Part shown: one piece after another, positions 1-10,143 of the stretch
How positions within the stretch are numbered: position 1 is the first letter of the stretch
Layout of the letters: each line of letters starts with the position of its first letter
Program-made: the position numbers and the translations under genes
Notes under the pieces: generated by a model
Database searches by the model: none
The model's input: only the letters and a program-made list of their open reading frames with translations
What the model was told of the DNA's origin: nothing
Source of the DNA: Peloplasma aerotolerans
GTDB taxonomy: Bacteria > Bacillota_I > Bacilli_A > Acholeplasmatales > Acholeplasmataceae
Direction of reading: 5' to 3'
Assembly (NCBI RefSeq): GCF_030012175.1
Contig: NZ_JASCXW010000013.1
Coordinates: 1-50,883 of the forward strand
DNA: 50,883 nt

Positions 1-33
1 CTATCGCATGCCTGTCTCTTGGCGTGCTTTAAT

Positions 34-163
34 ATTCTACCACTTGAACGTTGACTTTGTCAACACATATATAAACTTTTACTTATTTTGTTTTGCTGCT
101 CAAGTGAGGTGCGCTTTTTGGAGCGACCTTTATCATTCTATAATATTCAGACACTAAAGTCAA
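34..163 (-). promoter_or_regulatory. Two tandem sigmaA promoters reading off the left edge
   Basis: On the minus strand the upstream promoter has -35 TTGACT (158-163), a 17-nt spacer and -10 TAGAAT (135-140). The downstream one has -35 TTGACA (58-63), an 18-nt spacer and -10 TAGAAT (34-39). The transcript then starts into a small hairpin near 9-30 (GCACGCC pairing with GGCATGC) and leaves the window. Two close, near-consensus promoters are typical of rRNA or ribosomal-protein operons, but the gene itself is not visible, so its identity is an inference. Confidence 0.7.
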
Positions 164-176
164 TACTTTTGACTAT

Positions 177-220
177 AAAAAAAAGAAATCTTTTCGAAGA
201 TATCGATTATGACTTCTTTT
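177..220 (-). terminator. Probable terminator after the 185-aa membrane gene
   Basis: On the minus strand an AAAGAA arm pairs with TTCTTT around a smaller inner hairpin (ATCTT/AAGAT), followed by a run of eight U. The stem is A/U-rich and imperfect, so the call is moderate. Confidence 0.45.
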
Positions 221-295
221 CCGCTTAATTAAGCGATTAATTATATGATGAATATAGAAATAAATTCTACAAAAATGTTGTTTTTATTATATTTG

Positions 296-853
296 TCACG
301 TGGAAATGGTTCGTTCTTTATACCATTGTTTGAAAAACATCCATAAACCAAGCTGAAAACCAATATAAAAGACAGATAATATTGACTCATTTAAGGTTTG
401 TGGTTGATTAGCCATGAACATAAGAATCAGAATACTTATACAATATAGTATGGTTAACCCTATGACGAGATAACCTTTATGAGCAATACTCGTCCGATTT
501 TGTTCACTAATTTTGAGTACGAACATAATCAAAAATGATATTTGAACAACCAATATAAGAAAACTTATAAGACTGAACACACCAATTAATGAAAATTCAA
601 TTAAGAAAAATCTTAAAATACCTACAACTGAAAAACCTAAAGACAACCATTTAATAAGATCACGATTTGTCAAAATGAGAAATATACCGATAAATCCAAA
701 GATGAGTGTAAGATCTCCAAAACGGATTAATGCAGCAATCAATGGTTGCATTCTTTCCAATTCTAAAATGTTGACATCAATCAAATATAGCAGATGTGCA
801 AAACCATTCATCAAACAAGAAACCAAAATAATCACAATCGGAAACTGTTTCAA
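296..853 (-). CDS. Multi-pass membrane protein of unknown function
   Basis: A 185-residue protein dominated by hydrophobic stretches. I see about six likely membrane segments, near residues 4-24, 36-61, 66-85, 86-114, 127-147 and 155-173, with very short loops and a basic C-terminal tail (WYKERTIST). I recognise no family motif. The start is a TTG at 851-853, preceded by a G-rich sequence (GGGGG) eight bases upstream that can serve as a weak ribosome binding site; no ATG lies in a better position. It follows the rseP terminator, so it is probably transcribed alone. No function is proposed. Confidence 0.7.
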   Translation of the reverse strand: MKQFPIVIILVSCLMNGFAHLLYLIDVNILELERMQPLIAALIRFGDLTLIFGFIGIFLILTNRDLIKWLSLGFSVVGILRFFLIEFSLIGVFSLISFLILVVQISFLIMFVLKISEQNRTSIAHKGYLVIGLTILYCISILILMFMANQPQTLNESILSVFYIGFQLGLWMFFKQWYKERTIST

Positions 854-912
854 ATAAACGCCCCCATATATAAGTTGTATTTATTTTACCATTTTTTATA
901 ATATAAATAAAC

Positions 913-936
913 AAAAAAGGGATATTAATTATCCCC
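913..936 (-). terminator. Intrinsic terminator of the uppS-rseP operon
   Basis: Minus-strand stem GGGAT/ATCCC (919-923 and 931-935) followed by six U (913-918). The TAA stop of rseP (929-931) lies inside the hairpin. Confidence 0.85.
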
Positions 937-2500
937 TAATAAGTCTCAATATATCATTATAGGTCACGAAGACGAACAATCCTAATAATAAGAAGAACAT
1001 GACATTATTGATTGTGTTCTCTAATTTTTTATTCAATGGCTTTCTTGTAACTGCCTCAATCCCTAAGAAAACGAGTCTTCCACCATCAAGTGCTGGAATA
1101 GGAAGCAAATTCAATAAACCAATGTTAATGCTTAAGAATGCAGTAAATCCAAGTATTGCAACAAACCCTTGACTTGTCGTACTACTTACAAGTGAAAAGA
1201 TACCTACAGGACCTGATAAATCACCAATACCTAAATTTTCAGATTTATCAAACAATAAACCTAAAGTACTAAATACTTGTCTCGTATTTGAATAAAATGC
1301 AACAAATGGATAACTTAGTGTATATCCTAGATTGAAATCTGCTGTTGGACTAACACCTAACTGAAAGAGAATACTTGGATGACCGAGTTTCGCTAAAGCA
1401 CGTTCACTAATCATCGAATACTCAGCATCTAAAATTTCACTTCCTCTTAAATAGGTAATTACCAAATCTCCAGATGTTTCTCTGCGGAACACATCAATGA
1501 TATCATCCCAAGAATTGATAACATTAGGAGTCCCACCATTAACTGTAATAGATTGAATCACGTCATTTGCTTCTAACCTACCATCCGTTTTAGCACGTCC
1601 AAAAGCTTGTCCAACAACTGCTTGATCCGAATAAATCGTACCATCTGCTGCTCGATTGGTTATACCTGCCATTTGAATAATTGCAGATACAACGACATCA
1701 GATTCTGTAAATGTTATTCCTTCACGCGTATAAGATAAGGAAAGAGAAACGGAATTTAGACTTCTCATGACATTTGATAAGTCATCCCAAGTGTTGATAT
1801 TTTGACCGTTAATTACCGTAATGATATCACTTTCTTCAAGACCAATGGATTCTGCTGGAGATCCTACTGCAACATAATCAATTTCACTACTATCAGTATT
1901 TGGTTTTAACAAGAAGAAACCAACAATTAAAAATAAAACAAGTGCTAAAATAAAGTTCATCAATGGTCCAGCAAAAATAACTAAAAATCTTTGCCACAAA
2001 GTCTTGCTTTCAAAACTTTTTTCTGATGGGGTAATCCACATCTCTTTTTTATCAGTCATTCTATAAACTGCATCTCTTTTAACTGAATATCTTGTCGTTA
2101 CTCCATCAACTTCAAGTTCAATATATAAAGGATCAAAGTCTTTACCATATAGATCATATGCTTTGACGATACCAATCGCATCATTAGGTAGTGCATCATT
2201 TAATATAATTTGACTAATGTGACCTTGTGAGTTGAACTTAACACCAATAACTTGTTCTTTTCTAATCAATGCATCATTAATGCTTTCTCCAGCCATCGAT
2301 ACATATCCACCAATTGGGATACCACGGATTGAATACATCGTTTCGCCTTTTCTCTTTTGGAAAAGAGCAGGTCCCATACCTATAGAAAATTCATGACATA
2401 ATATACCAGCCTTTTTAGCAAAATAAAAATGACCAGCTTCATGAATTAATATAATAACCCCTAAAACGAGTATAAAAATAATTAAATCAAATATAAACAT
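929..2500 (-). CDS. rseP: Site-2 intramembrane metalloprotease RseP/RasP
   Basis: A zinc metalloprotease that cuts membrane-embedded substrates such as anti-sigma factors and leftover signal peptides. The HEAGH zinc motif is at residues 20-24 in the first membrane segment, and the second metal site LDGG is near 471-474, just before the last hydrophobic segments. Between them lie at least two PDZ-like stretches, the first around the PAESIGLEESD motif. At 523 residues it is about 100 longer than the usual 420-450; the excess lies in the soluble middle part (about 70-160 and 280-360). It is the last gene of uppS-cdsA-dxr-rseP, three bases after dxr, and ends in the terminator. The family is certain; the substrates are unknown. 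Confidence 0.93.
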   Translation of the reverse strand: MFIFDLIIFILVLGVIILIHEAGHFYFAKKAGILCHEFSIGMGPALFQKRKGETMYSIRGIPIGGYVSMAGESINDALIRKEQVIGVKFNSQGHISQIILNDALPNDAIGIVKAYDLYGKDFDPLYIELEVDGVTTRYSVKRDAVYRMTDKKEMWITPSEKSFESKTLWQRFLVIFAGPLMNFILALVLFLIVGFFLLKPNTDSSEIDYVAVGSPAESIGLEESDIITVINGQNINTWDDLSNVMRSLNSVSLSLSYTREGITFTESDVVVSAIIQMAGITNRAADGTIYSDQAVVGQAFGRAKTDGRLEANDVIQSITVNGGTPNVINSWDDIIDVFRRETSGDLVITYLRGSEILDAEYSMISERALAKLGHPSILFQLGVSPTADFNLGYTLSYPFVAFYSNTRQVFSTLGLLFDKSENLGIGDLSGPVGIFSLVSSTTSQGFVAILGFTAFLSINIGLLNLLPIPALDGGRLVFLGIEAVTRKPLNKKLENTINNVMFFLLLGLFVFVTYNDILRLIRG

Positions 2501-2503
2501 AAA

Positions 2504-3643
2504 CTACCTCTTTCCATATGTAAGCAAAATGTGATTTTGAATCCATTCATCTGTTTGTATGATTTCATCTAGTGTTGGTTCCATTTTGTTTTCAAATTGA
2601 TGGACTGTTTCCATCACAATATTTTCGATTTCTAAAAACTTAATTTGTTTTTTTAAAAATAACTTAACTGCAGCTTCATTTGCAGCGTTCATAACGGTTG
2701 GGAGCAATCCACCTTGTAAACCTACATCATAAGCAAGTTTTAATAGTGGAAATCTCTTAAAATTCATAGGTTCAAAACTTAGGTTTGTCAATTCAAGTTT
2801 TGAAGGATATTCATGTCTTTTAGGATAATACAAAGCATAAGCTATTGGTATTTTCATATCCGATAAACTTAAACATGCTTTAACCGTTCCATCTTTAAAA
2901 TAAGCAAGACCATGAACAACGCTCTCTTTATGAAGAACTGTCTCAATTTGATGATAAGGCAATCCAAAGAGATGGTGTGCTTCAATAACTTCTAATCCTT
3001 TGTTCATCATGGTTGCACTATCTATAGTTATTTTATCGCCCATTGACCAATTCGGATGCTTTAACGCTTGTTCTAATGTAACTTCACTCAATGCCTCTCT
3101 TGAAAGGTCCCTAAATGACCCTCCACTTGCCGTTATAACAAGTTTTTCTATATCAGTTGTGTCTTCACCTTTTAAGGTTTGCCAAAGCGAACTGTGCTCG
3201 CTATCAACAGGATATAAATTAACTTGATACATCTTAATTAACTGATTAATAATATCTCCAGCCATCACAAGTGTTTCTTTATTTGCTAACGCAATATCTT
3301 TTTTAGATTCAATAGCTGCAACTGTAGGTCTTAGACCTGCAGAGCCAGAAAGCGCATTTAAAACAATACCCTTTTTAGGATATCTGGCAATCTCGATTAA
3401 TCCTTCATCACCACCGACAAATTTTATGTAAGGGTATTGATCTTGAAAAGCTTTTAGATGTGTATGGTTTCTTAAACAAACAATTTCAACATTAGGAAAT
3501 CGATCTAAAATAGAGCGATTCAATGTTTCTTGGCTTCCAAGAGAAATACCGATGATATTGAGTTCATTGTTACTTTGCTCAACAACTTCTAAGGACTGTA
3601 GCCCTATAGAACCAGCTGCACCTAAAATATATATATTTTTCAT
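2504..3643 (-). CDS. dxr: 1-deoxy-D-xylulose 5-phosphate reductoisomerase
   Basis: Converts 1-deoxy-D-xylulose 5-phosphate to 2-C-methyl-D-erythritol 4-phosphate with NADPH, the committed step of the MEP isoprenoid pathway. The N-terminus carries the nucleotide-binding motif GAAGSIG (residues 8-14). The metal and substrate site is seen as DSEHSS, ITASGGSF and MMNKGLEVIEAHHLFG, and the C-terminal domain has PTVMNAANEAAV. The length of 379 fits the family. Its ATG overlaps the cdsA stop by four bases (ATGA), implying translational coupling. Its presence means this organism makes isopentenyl units by the MEP route, feeding UppS two genes upstream. That is a trait of Acholeplasma-type rather than Mycoplasma-type Mollicutes. 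Confidence 0.96.
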   Translation of the reverse strand: MKNIYILGAAGSIGLQSLEVVEQSNNELNIIGISLGSQETLNRSILDRFPNVEIVCLRNHTHLKAFQDQYPYIKFVGGDEGLIEIARYPKKGIVLNALSGSAGLRPTVAAIESKKDIALANKETLVMAGDIINQLIKMYQVNLYPVDSEHSSLWQTLKGEDTTDIEKLVITASGGSFRDLSREALSEVTLEQALKHPNWSMGDKITIDSATMMNKGLEVIEAHHLFGLPYHQIETVLHKESVVHGLAYFKDGTVKACLSLSDMKIPIAYALYYPKRHEYPSKLELTNLSFEPMNFKRFPLLKLAYDVGLQGGLLPTVMNAANEAAVKLFLKKQIKFLEIENIVMETVHQFENKMEPTLDEIIQTDEWIQNHILLTYGKR

Positions 3644-4581
3644 ACGATAATTGCTGGAAACAATCTATAAATCAGTAAGAACACTGCAGTTAAATACATT
3701 GCGACAAATAAGACTGAATCAAATCTATCCAATAACCCTCCATGACCCGGTAGAATCGTACCAAAGTCTTTAATATTATAAGTTCTTTTTAACCTCGATG
3801 CAACCAAATCGCCTATTTGGGCTAAAATACTTGCTATAAAGGTAACTGGGACAATAATTAATCCTTGAACCCATAAAGGATTTCGTTCACCTAAACTAGA
3901 GAAATTATCGAGCAAGGTTTGTTCTCCACTAAGGTTTAGTAAATTACCCAACCAGGTGCCTGGATAGAAAACAGATCCATAAAACAGTGCAAAGCTAGAC
4001 GCAATTACGGTTGCGAATATGGTTCCTGCAATCGCACCTTCCCATGATTTTTTGGGACTGATATGTGGTGCGAGTTTTCGTTTACCATATTTCATACCAA
4101 ATATATATGCAAAGATATCTGTTGCTGAGGTAATCAACAATAAATAAACGATGAAGCGTACACCTAAGAAACGTAAAATAACGATTGAAGCAGCACCTAA
4201 ACCTACATAATTAATAACTGTTAGTGCCTTACCTACATCTTCTCCATTGAAATCTCTAAATAATACAAGAAAGCTTAACAATATAATTGTAAAAATAGGA
4301 ATTGTAATACTTAGCACTCCATTTGCTTGAAGTGGATTATGATCGACATTACCTAAAACACCACCGACGCTAAAAAACGTTCCTAATGTCAGTAATATGA
4401 TGCCTACTTTTGGAAATTTTTGAAATTTCTTTTTACTTTCAAACATTCTAATCATTTCAAATGCTGCAATAACAACAAATAATGTCATTAAAACTTGAAA
4501 CATTTCTAAAAATATTTCAATACTTACGATGGGTATTAAGATTGCAGCTAATATAATGCCTGTAACTAAACGATCTTTCAT
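3640..4581 (-). CDS. cdsA: Phosphatidate cytidylyltransferase
   Basis: Makes CDP-diacylglycerol from phosphatidate and CTP, the entry point to phosphatidylglycerol and cardiolipin. It is a polytopic membrane enzyme of 313 residues with about eight hydrophobic segments. The family signature is near the C-terminus (LKRTYNIKDFGTILPGHGG followed by LLDRFDS), and KKSWEGAIAGT lies in the middle. It overlaps uppS upstream and dxr downstream by four bases each, so the operon is tightly coupled. Confidence 0.95.
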   Translation of the reverse strand: MKDRLVTGIILAAILIPIVSIEIFLEMFQVLMTLFVVIAAFEMIRMFESKKKFQKFPKVGIILLTLGTFFSVGGVLGNVDHNPLQANGVLSITIPIFTIILLSFLVLFRDFNGEDVGKALTVINYVGLGAASIVILRFLGVRFIVYLLLITSATDIFAYIFGMKYGKRKLAPHISPKKSWEGAIAGTIFATVIASSFALFYGSVFYPGTWLGNLLNLSGEQTLLDNFSSLGERNPLWVQGLIIVPVTFIASILAQIGDLVASRLKRTYNIKDFGTILPGHGGLLDRFDSVLFVAMYLTAVFLLIYRLFPAIIV

Positions 4582-5252
4582 TTTAGACCTCCAAAACGTC
4601 GATGCCTTTTTTGATAACTTTTAATTGCCTTTAATAATTGTTTTTCACTAAATGCAGGCCAATGAACTTTGGTAAAATAAAACTCTGCATAAGATACTTG
4701 CCATAATAAAAAATTAGATAATCTTTGTTCTCCACTTGTTCTAATGAGAAGATCTACAGGTTCTTTTACCATAAGGTGTTTTTCGATATCTTCTTTGCAT
4801 ATAGGATGTTTACATTGATTGACTGCAGTTACCAGTTCATCGTAAGAACCATAATCTGCTGCAATTGTTAGTTCGAAACCTTCATTATCTTTTGTTTCTT
4901 TTTCAATCGTCTCCATAACTTCTAATAATGCTTTACTAAAACGATCTCTTCTACCTGCAAATGTAACTTTATAATCCAATTCTTCAATTCTATTTCTATT
5001 CTCATGGAAAAGCTCAATAGGTTTCGTCATTAAGTAGTTGACTTCATCTTCTGGTCTTTTCCAGTTTTCAGTGCTAAATGCATATACAGTTAATTTTTTG
5101 ATTCCAAATTTTTTGGCAGCTTGAGCAACACGAAAAAGGTTTCTTCCACCTTGATAATGTCCGAAAGATCTTGGTTGTCCATATTTTTTTGCCCATCTTC
5201 CATTACCATCTAATATGATCGCAACATGTGTAGGAATATTTTTATCTATCAC
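4578..5252 (-). CDS. uppS: Undecaprenyl-type cis-prenyltransferase
   Basis: Condenses isopentenyl diphosphate onto farnesyl diphosphate to give a long polyprenyl carrier lipid. The active-site motif ILDGNGRWAKK starts near residue 12, with the catalytic Asp at 15. Also visible are the GHYQGG region, TVYAFSTENWKRP and the C-terminal LLIRTSGEQRLSNFLLWQ signature. The start is a GTG (5250-5252) with AAGGTG seven bases upstream; an ATG five bases earlier is out of frame. First gene of the operon. In a wall-less cell the carrier lipid would serve glycan or lipoglycan export rather than peptidoglycan; that is inference. Confidence 0.95.
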   Translation of the reverse strand: MIDKNIPTHVAIILDGNGRWAKKYGQPRSFGHYQGGRNLFRVAQAAKKFGIKKLTVYAFSTENWKRPEDEVNYLMTKPIELFHENRNRIEELDYKVTFAGRRDRFSKALLEVMETIEKETKDNEGFELTIAADYGSYDELVTAVNQCKHPICKEDIEKHLMVKEPVDLLIRTSGEQRLSNFLLWQVSYAEFYFTKVHWPAFSEKQLLKAIKSYQKRHRRFGGLK

Positions 5253-5270
5253 TCATAATCACCTTAATAC

Positions 5271-5299
5271 ATTATACCGTATTTGACTCACTTTTTAAA
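5271..5299 (-). promoter_or_regulatory. Promoter of the uppS-cdsA-dxr-rseP operon
   Basis: Minus-strand -10 TATAAT (5271-5276), 17-nt spacer and a weak -35 TTTAAA (5294-5299), about 20 bases before the GTG start of uppS. Confidence 0.6.
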
Positions 5300-5337
5300 T
5301 ATTTAAAAAGATTTAACATATTTCTACAAAATAAGGA

Positions 5338-5375
5338 AATAACCTCTGCAATACATGACGATTGCAGAGATTATT
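5338..5375 (-). terminator. Terminator of the second ABC transporter operon
   Basis: A 15-bp stem with one mismatch (5338-5352 with 5361-5375, core CTCTGCAAT) and an 8-nt loop, followed on the minus strand by a U-rich tail. Confidence 0.8.
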
Positions 5376-5391
5376 AAATAAATAAGTCATA

Positions 5392-7854
5392 TTAAATATC
5401 ATAATATCCTAAAAGCTGTGCAGGAGACTTTCTAAGCAACATAAAGATTGGAATCATTCCTACAAGTCCAATAAGATAAATCAATCCAATACCGATAATC
5501 ACTCCCCAAGTTGTAACAAGGAAATAATACGATTGTCCAATCAAAGTATGATCAATTCGATCTAAAAATATCGTAAACAATAGATAACTTAAAACACTAC
5601 TTGCTGTTAATCTAACAAATGTTTCAACTAAATATTTCTTAAAGATATCTATTTTTTTAACTCCAAGTGCTCTATAAATACTGATTTCATGAATTTGAGA
5701 AGCAATTGAAGACTTCAGCATGAAATAAATACTTGTTACTGATAAGACGATTAATAAGATACCTAAGACAAGCATTGTTCTTAAACCTAATAAGAACACT
5801 CTACCTTCGTTAACTGCATTTTGATATGGCCAAGTTGGGATTGCAGAAATAAAGTTATTTTCAACTTGTGTGATTGTTCTTGCGGGACTTTGAGAATAAA
5901 TGGATACTGTAATTTGACTAATCGTATATTGATATATTCTAAACGATATATCTTCATGTGGCAACAACAGTACACTGGTACTAAACTGGATATCTGAATC
6001 ATAACTATAAATTCCAGTTGCACGAACAATGAAATCTATTTCAAATGATGCCTGATTCGAGAAATCGAATGATTCAAGACCTGGGAAATTTACGACATGA
6101 TCTTCATGTACTAAGACTTCATAATAGCCTCTATTTGAATTAAACCGTGTTGGTAAATTCCCGACATATGAGAAATCTGGATCTTGATAAAACATTTCTG
6201 CGGATAAGAAATTATTCCCGTGATTTGAGCCTAAAAATACCATCGCTTCTTTTGCTGCATAAACTCTAGTTGCACCTGTATTAACGATACCAGTAATGAT
6301 GAAAGGACGATCTGGCAAATATTGGTTTACAATGCGTTTCCCAATTAAACTCTGATCATTCCAGATACCAACTCTTTTTAATGTCGATCTTGATCTTGAA
6401 AAATCAGCTAAAACGATGCTTAAATCAATCGCTATTTCATTTGGATTTTCGGGTAATCGACCATAGACGAGATTGGATTCATCGATATGATCGACAAGTC
6501 CTAAGTCTGCAGTGAGAAAGTTATTTTGCACACCATCAATCGATACTGTATCAAACACAAATTGAGATCGTCTAAATACATTAATATAAAAGAGTTCGTC
6601 ATCAGGTTCTTTAAGTGATTCTAAAATTCGATAATTAGGCCCCCCTGGAGCAAGACCATTAACGTATATATAATTTTCTTGATCACTAGCAAAAATCATC
6701 CGATTAGATTGTACATTATTGATAAATGGTATGCCTATTGCCATGACAATACCCATTAAGAAAAAGACAGTAATCATTAAATTCATTCGTTTCGATAGAG
6801 TGAAAAGACCAAAGAAAGATTCAATGAAACTCTTTTTGACTGAAATAAAGCTTTTATCTTTAGTTAACACTTTTTGTGGATTTAATTCCTCTAGATCAAA
6901 TGATATTTCTGATTCCCATTTTTGTTCATCACTACTTTTAAATGTATTATCAATGCTAATATTAGCTTCGTTATTGATAATTCTAATGTTTTTAATAGGT
7001 TCGCTAACATCTAGATATAATGTATCATTTCGAACAACCAAAGTTACATGATAATCACTATCATCTTGATCACTTTCTCTATATGTTTCAATCTTCCAAT
7101 TGTTTTGATCAATAGATGCATCTTTTTTCATATCTTTAAGATATAGAGTATTATCATCTATTTCATAATGAGAACTCTTTTCATTGATATAATCATTAGT
7201 AATTTGTCCATCTTTGATTTCAATAATACGATCAGCATAAAAACTAACTAAATTTTTCTCATGTGAGACTAAAATAACAAGTTTGTCTTCTGAAATCTTT
7301 TTGATGATATTCATAATATCAAAAGTATTTTTACTATCGAGATTACCTGTTGGTTCATCCGCTAAGATAACTTTAGGATTTTTAACGATTGCTCTTGCGA
7401 TTGCAACTCTTTGTTGTTGCCCTCCAGATAATTGGGTAACGAGTCTTCCGCTGAAGTGATGCATGCGTAACGATTTCAAAATATACATGACTCTACGCTC
7501 GATCTCTTCTTCGTCGTGCAACCCTAAAATACGTAGTGACAAAGCTACGTTTTCATAAACTGTTAAATGCTGAATTAAATGATAGTTTTGGAATATATAA
7601 CCGATTTCTTTACTTCTAAGTATATCCCATTCTTTTTCATTTCTATTTCTAACAATCTTATCACCGATAACGACTTCTCCACCAGATGCTTTTTCAAGAC
7701 CACCGATAACATTTAAAAATGTTGTTTTCCCTGAACCAGAATGACCTAAAAGAACAACTAAACCTTTTTCTGGAAACTCAATAGAAACATCTTTTAGCAC
7801 GTTGATTTTATTGTTGACGCCAAAGTTTTTGACGATATGGTTGACTTTAATCAT
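5392..7854 (-). CDS. ABC transporter, ATPase fused to FtsX/MacB-type permease (copy 2, large subunit)
   Basis: An N-terminal ATPase (about residues 1-220) has Walker [10 protein letters not shown] at 37-45, the Q-loop FQNYHL, signature LSGGQQQR and Walker [13 protein letters not shown]. Then comes a polar, strand-rich stretch (about 225-340) with no membrane segment, one membrane helix, a large external domain, and three C-terminal helices of the FtsX/MacB type ending [11 protein letters not shown]. This order is typical of transporters that extrude or detach peptides and lipids from the membrane. The ATG at 7852-7854 was chosen because GGAGG lies nine bases upstream; an in-frame GTG 18 bases earlier overlaps that site. 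Four bases follow the partner gene, so the two probably form a heterodimer. Substrate unknown. Confidence 0.88.
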   Translation of the reverse strand: MIKVNHIVKNFGVNNKINVLKDVSIEFPEKGLVVLLGHSGSGKTTFLNVIGGLEKASGGEVVIGDKIVRNRNEKEWDILRSKEIGYIFQNYHLIQHLTVYENVALSLRILGLHDEEEIERRVMYILKSLRMHHFSGRLVTQLSGGQQQRVAIARAIVKNPKVILADEPTGNLDSKNTFDIMNIIKKISEDKLVILVSHEKNLVSFYADRIIEIKDGQITNDYINEKSSHYEIDDNTLYLKDMKKDASIDQNNWKIETYRESDQDDSDYHVTLVVRNDTLYLDVSEPIKNIRIINNEANISIDNTFKSSDEQKWESEISFDLEELNPQKVLTKDKSFISVKKSFIESFFGLFTLSKRMNLMITVFFLMGIVMAIGIPFINNVQSNRMIFASDQENYIYVNGLAPGGPNYRILESLKEPDDELFYINVFRRSQFVFDTVSIDGVQNNFLTADLGLVDHIDESNLVYGRLPENPNEIAIDLSIVLADFSRSRSTLKRVGIWNDQSLIGKRIVNQYLPDRPFIITGIVNTGATRVYAAKEAMVFLGSNHGNNFLSAEMFYQDPDFSYVGNLPTRFNSNRGYYEVLVHEDHVVNFPGLESFDFSNQASFEIDFIVRATGIYSYDSDIQFSTSVLLLPHEDISFRIYQYTISQITVSIYSQSPARTITQVENNFISAIPTWPYQNAVNEGRVFLLGLRTMLVLGILLIVLSVTSIYFMLKSSIASQIHEISIYRALGVKKIDIFKKYLVETFVRLTASSVLSYLLFTIFLDRIDHTLIGQSYYFLVTTWGVIIGIGLIYLIGLVGMIPIFMLLRKSPAQLLGYYDI

Positions 7855-7858
7855 CTCA

Positions 7859-9982
7859 TTATACCTCCGCACTCTTGCTCAAGGTATCAATGACTGATAT
7901 TTCATAAATACTTTGATGAAATTTAATCGGTATCATAATTGTCATATAAGAGAATACCATGAATACAATCAAGACATCAAAAACCCCTATATATCTCATG
8001 CTTTCTGCTATTGATGCTACGAAAAACATCAACGTAAAAACGAATATAACAGTCAGTATTGAACCAAAAATAATTTGAAATATTTGTTCTAAAAATACGA
8101 GACTGCCTAAGAATTTTTTGCTTGCTCCAACTGAACGATAGATTGCAAAATCCTTTTTTCTTGTTGCAATCATATTCTTAAAGACAGCTTTTAGTAATGT
8201 AAATAAGAGTAAAGCAACAATAACAATCATTAAGTATGATACAACGCGTAATATGTAACCAAAAGATGTGTAGTCCTGATTTTGAGCTAATGCATCATAA
8301 TAAATGATATATGTATCTTGATCAATTGAATTAAGTAATCTTTGTCCATCATAACGATCATAAACATTTAAAACGATTTTATATCGATGGTCAAGACTTG
8401 TCATATAATCAACTAATTCATCATAGTTTTTTTGGTTTAAGCGCACTTCTGAAAAAGCTTCTGAAAATTGAAATGTGGCCAGTACATCTAGTTCAATACC
8501 GGTACCATATCCTGTTTCCATCGTCATGATAGAGTTTCTAGTGCCAGAATTTTCATAAGTCACATAAACAAATATTTCATCATCTTCTAATAATTCATCA
8601 ACAATGAAAGTTCGATATGAGTTTCTTCGAACATTTTGGATACCATCATCATCGATGACATTGATTAAGATACGATTGACTATTGATTTAAAAACAAAAA
8701 ATGAGTCTATAAAAAAGTCGTCATGAAAATAGACTGCACGGTTTACTGTGCTACTGATGCCTACAATAGTAAATATGAATGGTTCAAATGTAGCTGTTCT
8801 TAATGTAACCTCATCATGAATACCAACATCAAGATAAATTGATAAATCTTCAGAAATCATAATTTCTTCGATTTGATTTGGCAATCGACCATCAAGAATA
8901 TCACTTTGATTCAATATAGCTGTTCGTTCTGAATAAATTCTAGTTCTTCCAATTGAAGTAAAAAGCCCTGCTATGGTTTCATAGTCATTAATCTCTCTAA
9001 CATATCTGTGGTTAGCAAAAAAATCAATTTCATCTTGAGTGAATGCAGATTCATCAACTTTTTGAATAACTAATTGATGCTCACTAGCATCTAATGAATC
9101 AGGTAACAATCCACTTTGATGAAAAAGACTCGTTGTTGTCCCATAGATAAGTAAGGCTAAAAATACGAATACAAATTGTAAGAGCAACATAAATGTGAAT
9201 TTTTTAGGTGAAGCAAATAAATTGCGGATTGCAATTTTTGCAGTTGTCACAAAATGAATGTGCTTTTGCTTAATTTCTGAATTTTCAATTTGTTTAGGTT
9301 TTTCTTTAATGAGTTTAATATCTTCAATAATTTCACCATCACTCATTTTGACTCTTCTTGTCGCATATTTTGCAACCTCATCAAATTGATGTGTAACGAT
9401 GATAACGAGTTTATTTTCACTGATTTCATGAAGCAGTTTGATTATTTCTTCACCTGTTTTACTATCAAGATTACCAGTTGGTTCATCACATAAGATTGCT
9501 GGACAATCCTTTGCTAGTGCTCGTGCAATAACTGTTCGTTGTTTTTCACCACCAGAAAGCTTACTGGCTTTATGGTGAACTCGGTGGCTTAATCCAACAC
9601 GCTCAATGATTTCAAGAGCTCTATCTTGTCTTGAAGCTTCATCATATCCTTGAAACTCAAGTGACAATAATACATTTTGATAAACTGTATATGCATCAAT
9701 GATGTTATAGTTTTGAAAAACAAAACCTACATACGCTGCCCTATATGCTTCCCATTGGGCAATCGTGTAATGTGATGTAGGTTCACCAAATAGAAAAAAC
9801 TCACCTTCTTCAAATGTGTCAAGTCCACTTAATATATTGAGTAATGTTGATTTCCCTGAACCACTTTCTCCAGTAATCGCAACAAACTCTCCTAGTTTAA
9901 AGTCAAGACTGATTTTACGCATCCCAACTGAAACTAATGTATTTGACTTATAGTATTTTGATACGTTTTCTAATCTGATCAT
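7859..9982 (-). CDS. ABC transporter, ATPase fused to FtsX/MacB-type permease (copy 2, small subunit)
   Basis: A 707-residue fusion. The ATPase has Walker [10 protein letters not shown] near 37-45, FQNYNI, signature LSGGEKQR and Walker [14 protein letters not shown] membrane helix follows near residue 260, then an external domain, and three C-terminal helices with the FtsX-type [16 protein letters not shown] turn. Unlike its partner it lacks the polar linker between ATPase and first helix. The ATG at 9980-9982 is preferred over an in-frame GTG 27 bases upstream because GAAGGTGATGAA precedes it. Likely transcribed with the downstream large subunit and paired with it in the membrane. It is a clear paralogue of the gene at 12607-14724. 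Confidence 0.88.
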   Translation of the reverse strand: MIRLENVSKYYKSNTLVSVGMRKISLDFKLGEFVAITGESGSGKSTLLNILSGLDTFEEGEFFLFGEPTSHYTIAQWEAYRAAYVGFVFQNYNIIDAYTVYQNVLLSLEFQGYDEASRQDRALEIIERVGLSHRVHHKASKLSGGEKQRTVIARALAKDCPAILCDEPTGNLDSKTGEEIIKLLHEISENKLVIIVTHQFDEVAKYATRRVKMSDGEIIEDIKLIKEKPKQIENSEIKQKHIHFVTTAKIAIRNLFASPKKFTFMLLLQFVFVFLALLIYGTTTSLFHQSGLLPDSLDASEHQLVIQKVDESAFTQDEIDFFANHRYVREINDYETIAGLFTSIGRTRIYSERTAILNQSDILDGRLPNQIEEIMISEDLSIYLDVGIHDEVTLRTATFEPFIFTIVGISSTVNRAVYFHDDFFIDSFFVFKSIVNRILINVIDDDGIQNVRRNSYRTFIVDELLEDDEIFVYVTYENSGTRNSIMTMETGYGTGIELDVLATFQFSEAFSEVRLNQKNYDELVDYMTSLDHRYKIVLNVYDRYDGQRLLNSIDQDTYIIYYDALAQNQDYTSFGYILRVVSYLMIVIVALLLFTLLKAVFKNMIATRKKDFAIYRSVGASKKFLGSLVFLEQIFQIIFGSILTVIFVFTLMFFVASIAESMRYIGVFDVLIVFMVFSYMTIMIPIKFHQSIYEISVIDTLSKSAEV

Positions 9983-10083
9983 TTCATCACCTTCATTTAT
10001 GTCTTGCACCTTATATTCTACTATAAAATCGATGTTTTAAGGCGTTTTTTACATGAATTTTATATAAATATGCTTTTAATATA

Positions 10084-10125
10084 AAAAGCATTTGGCGCCA
10101 TAGTTCAATGACACCAAATGTTTTT
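10084..10125 (-). terminator. Terminator of the first ABC transporter operon
   Basis: Minus-strand stem CATTTGG (10114-10120) pairing with CCAAATG (10089-10095), extended by weaker pairs, followed by a U-rich tail. It separates the two duplicated transporter operons. Confidence 0.75.
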
Positions 10126-10143
10126 ATGCACATGTTTTATTAT

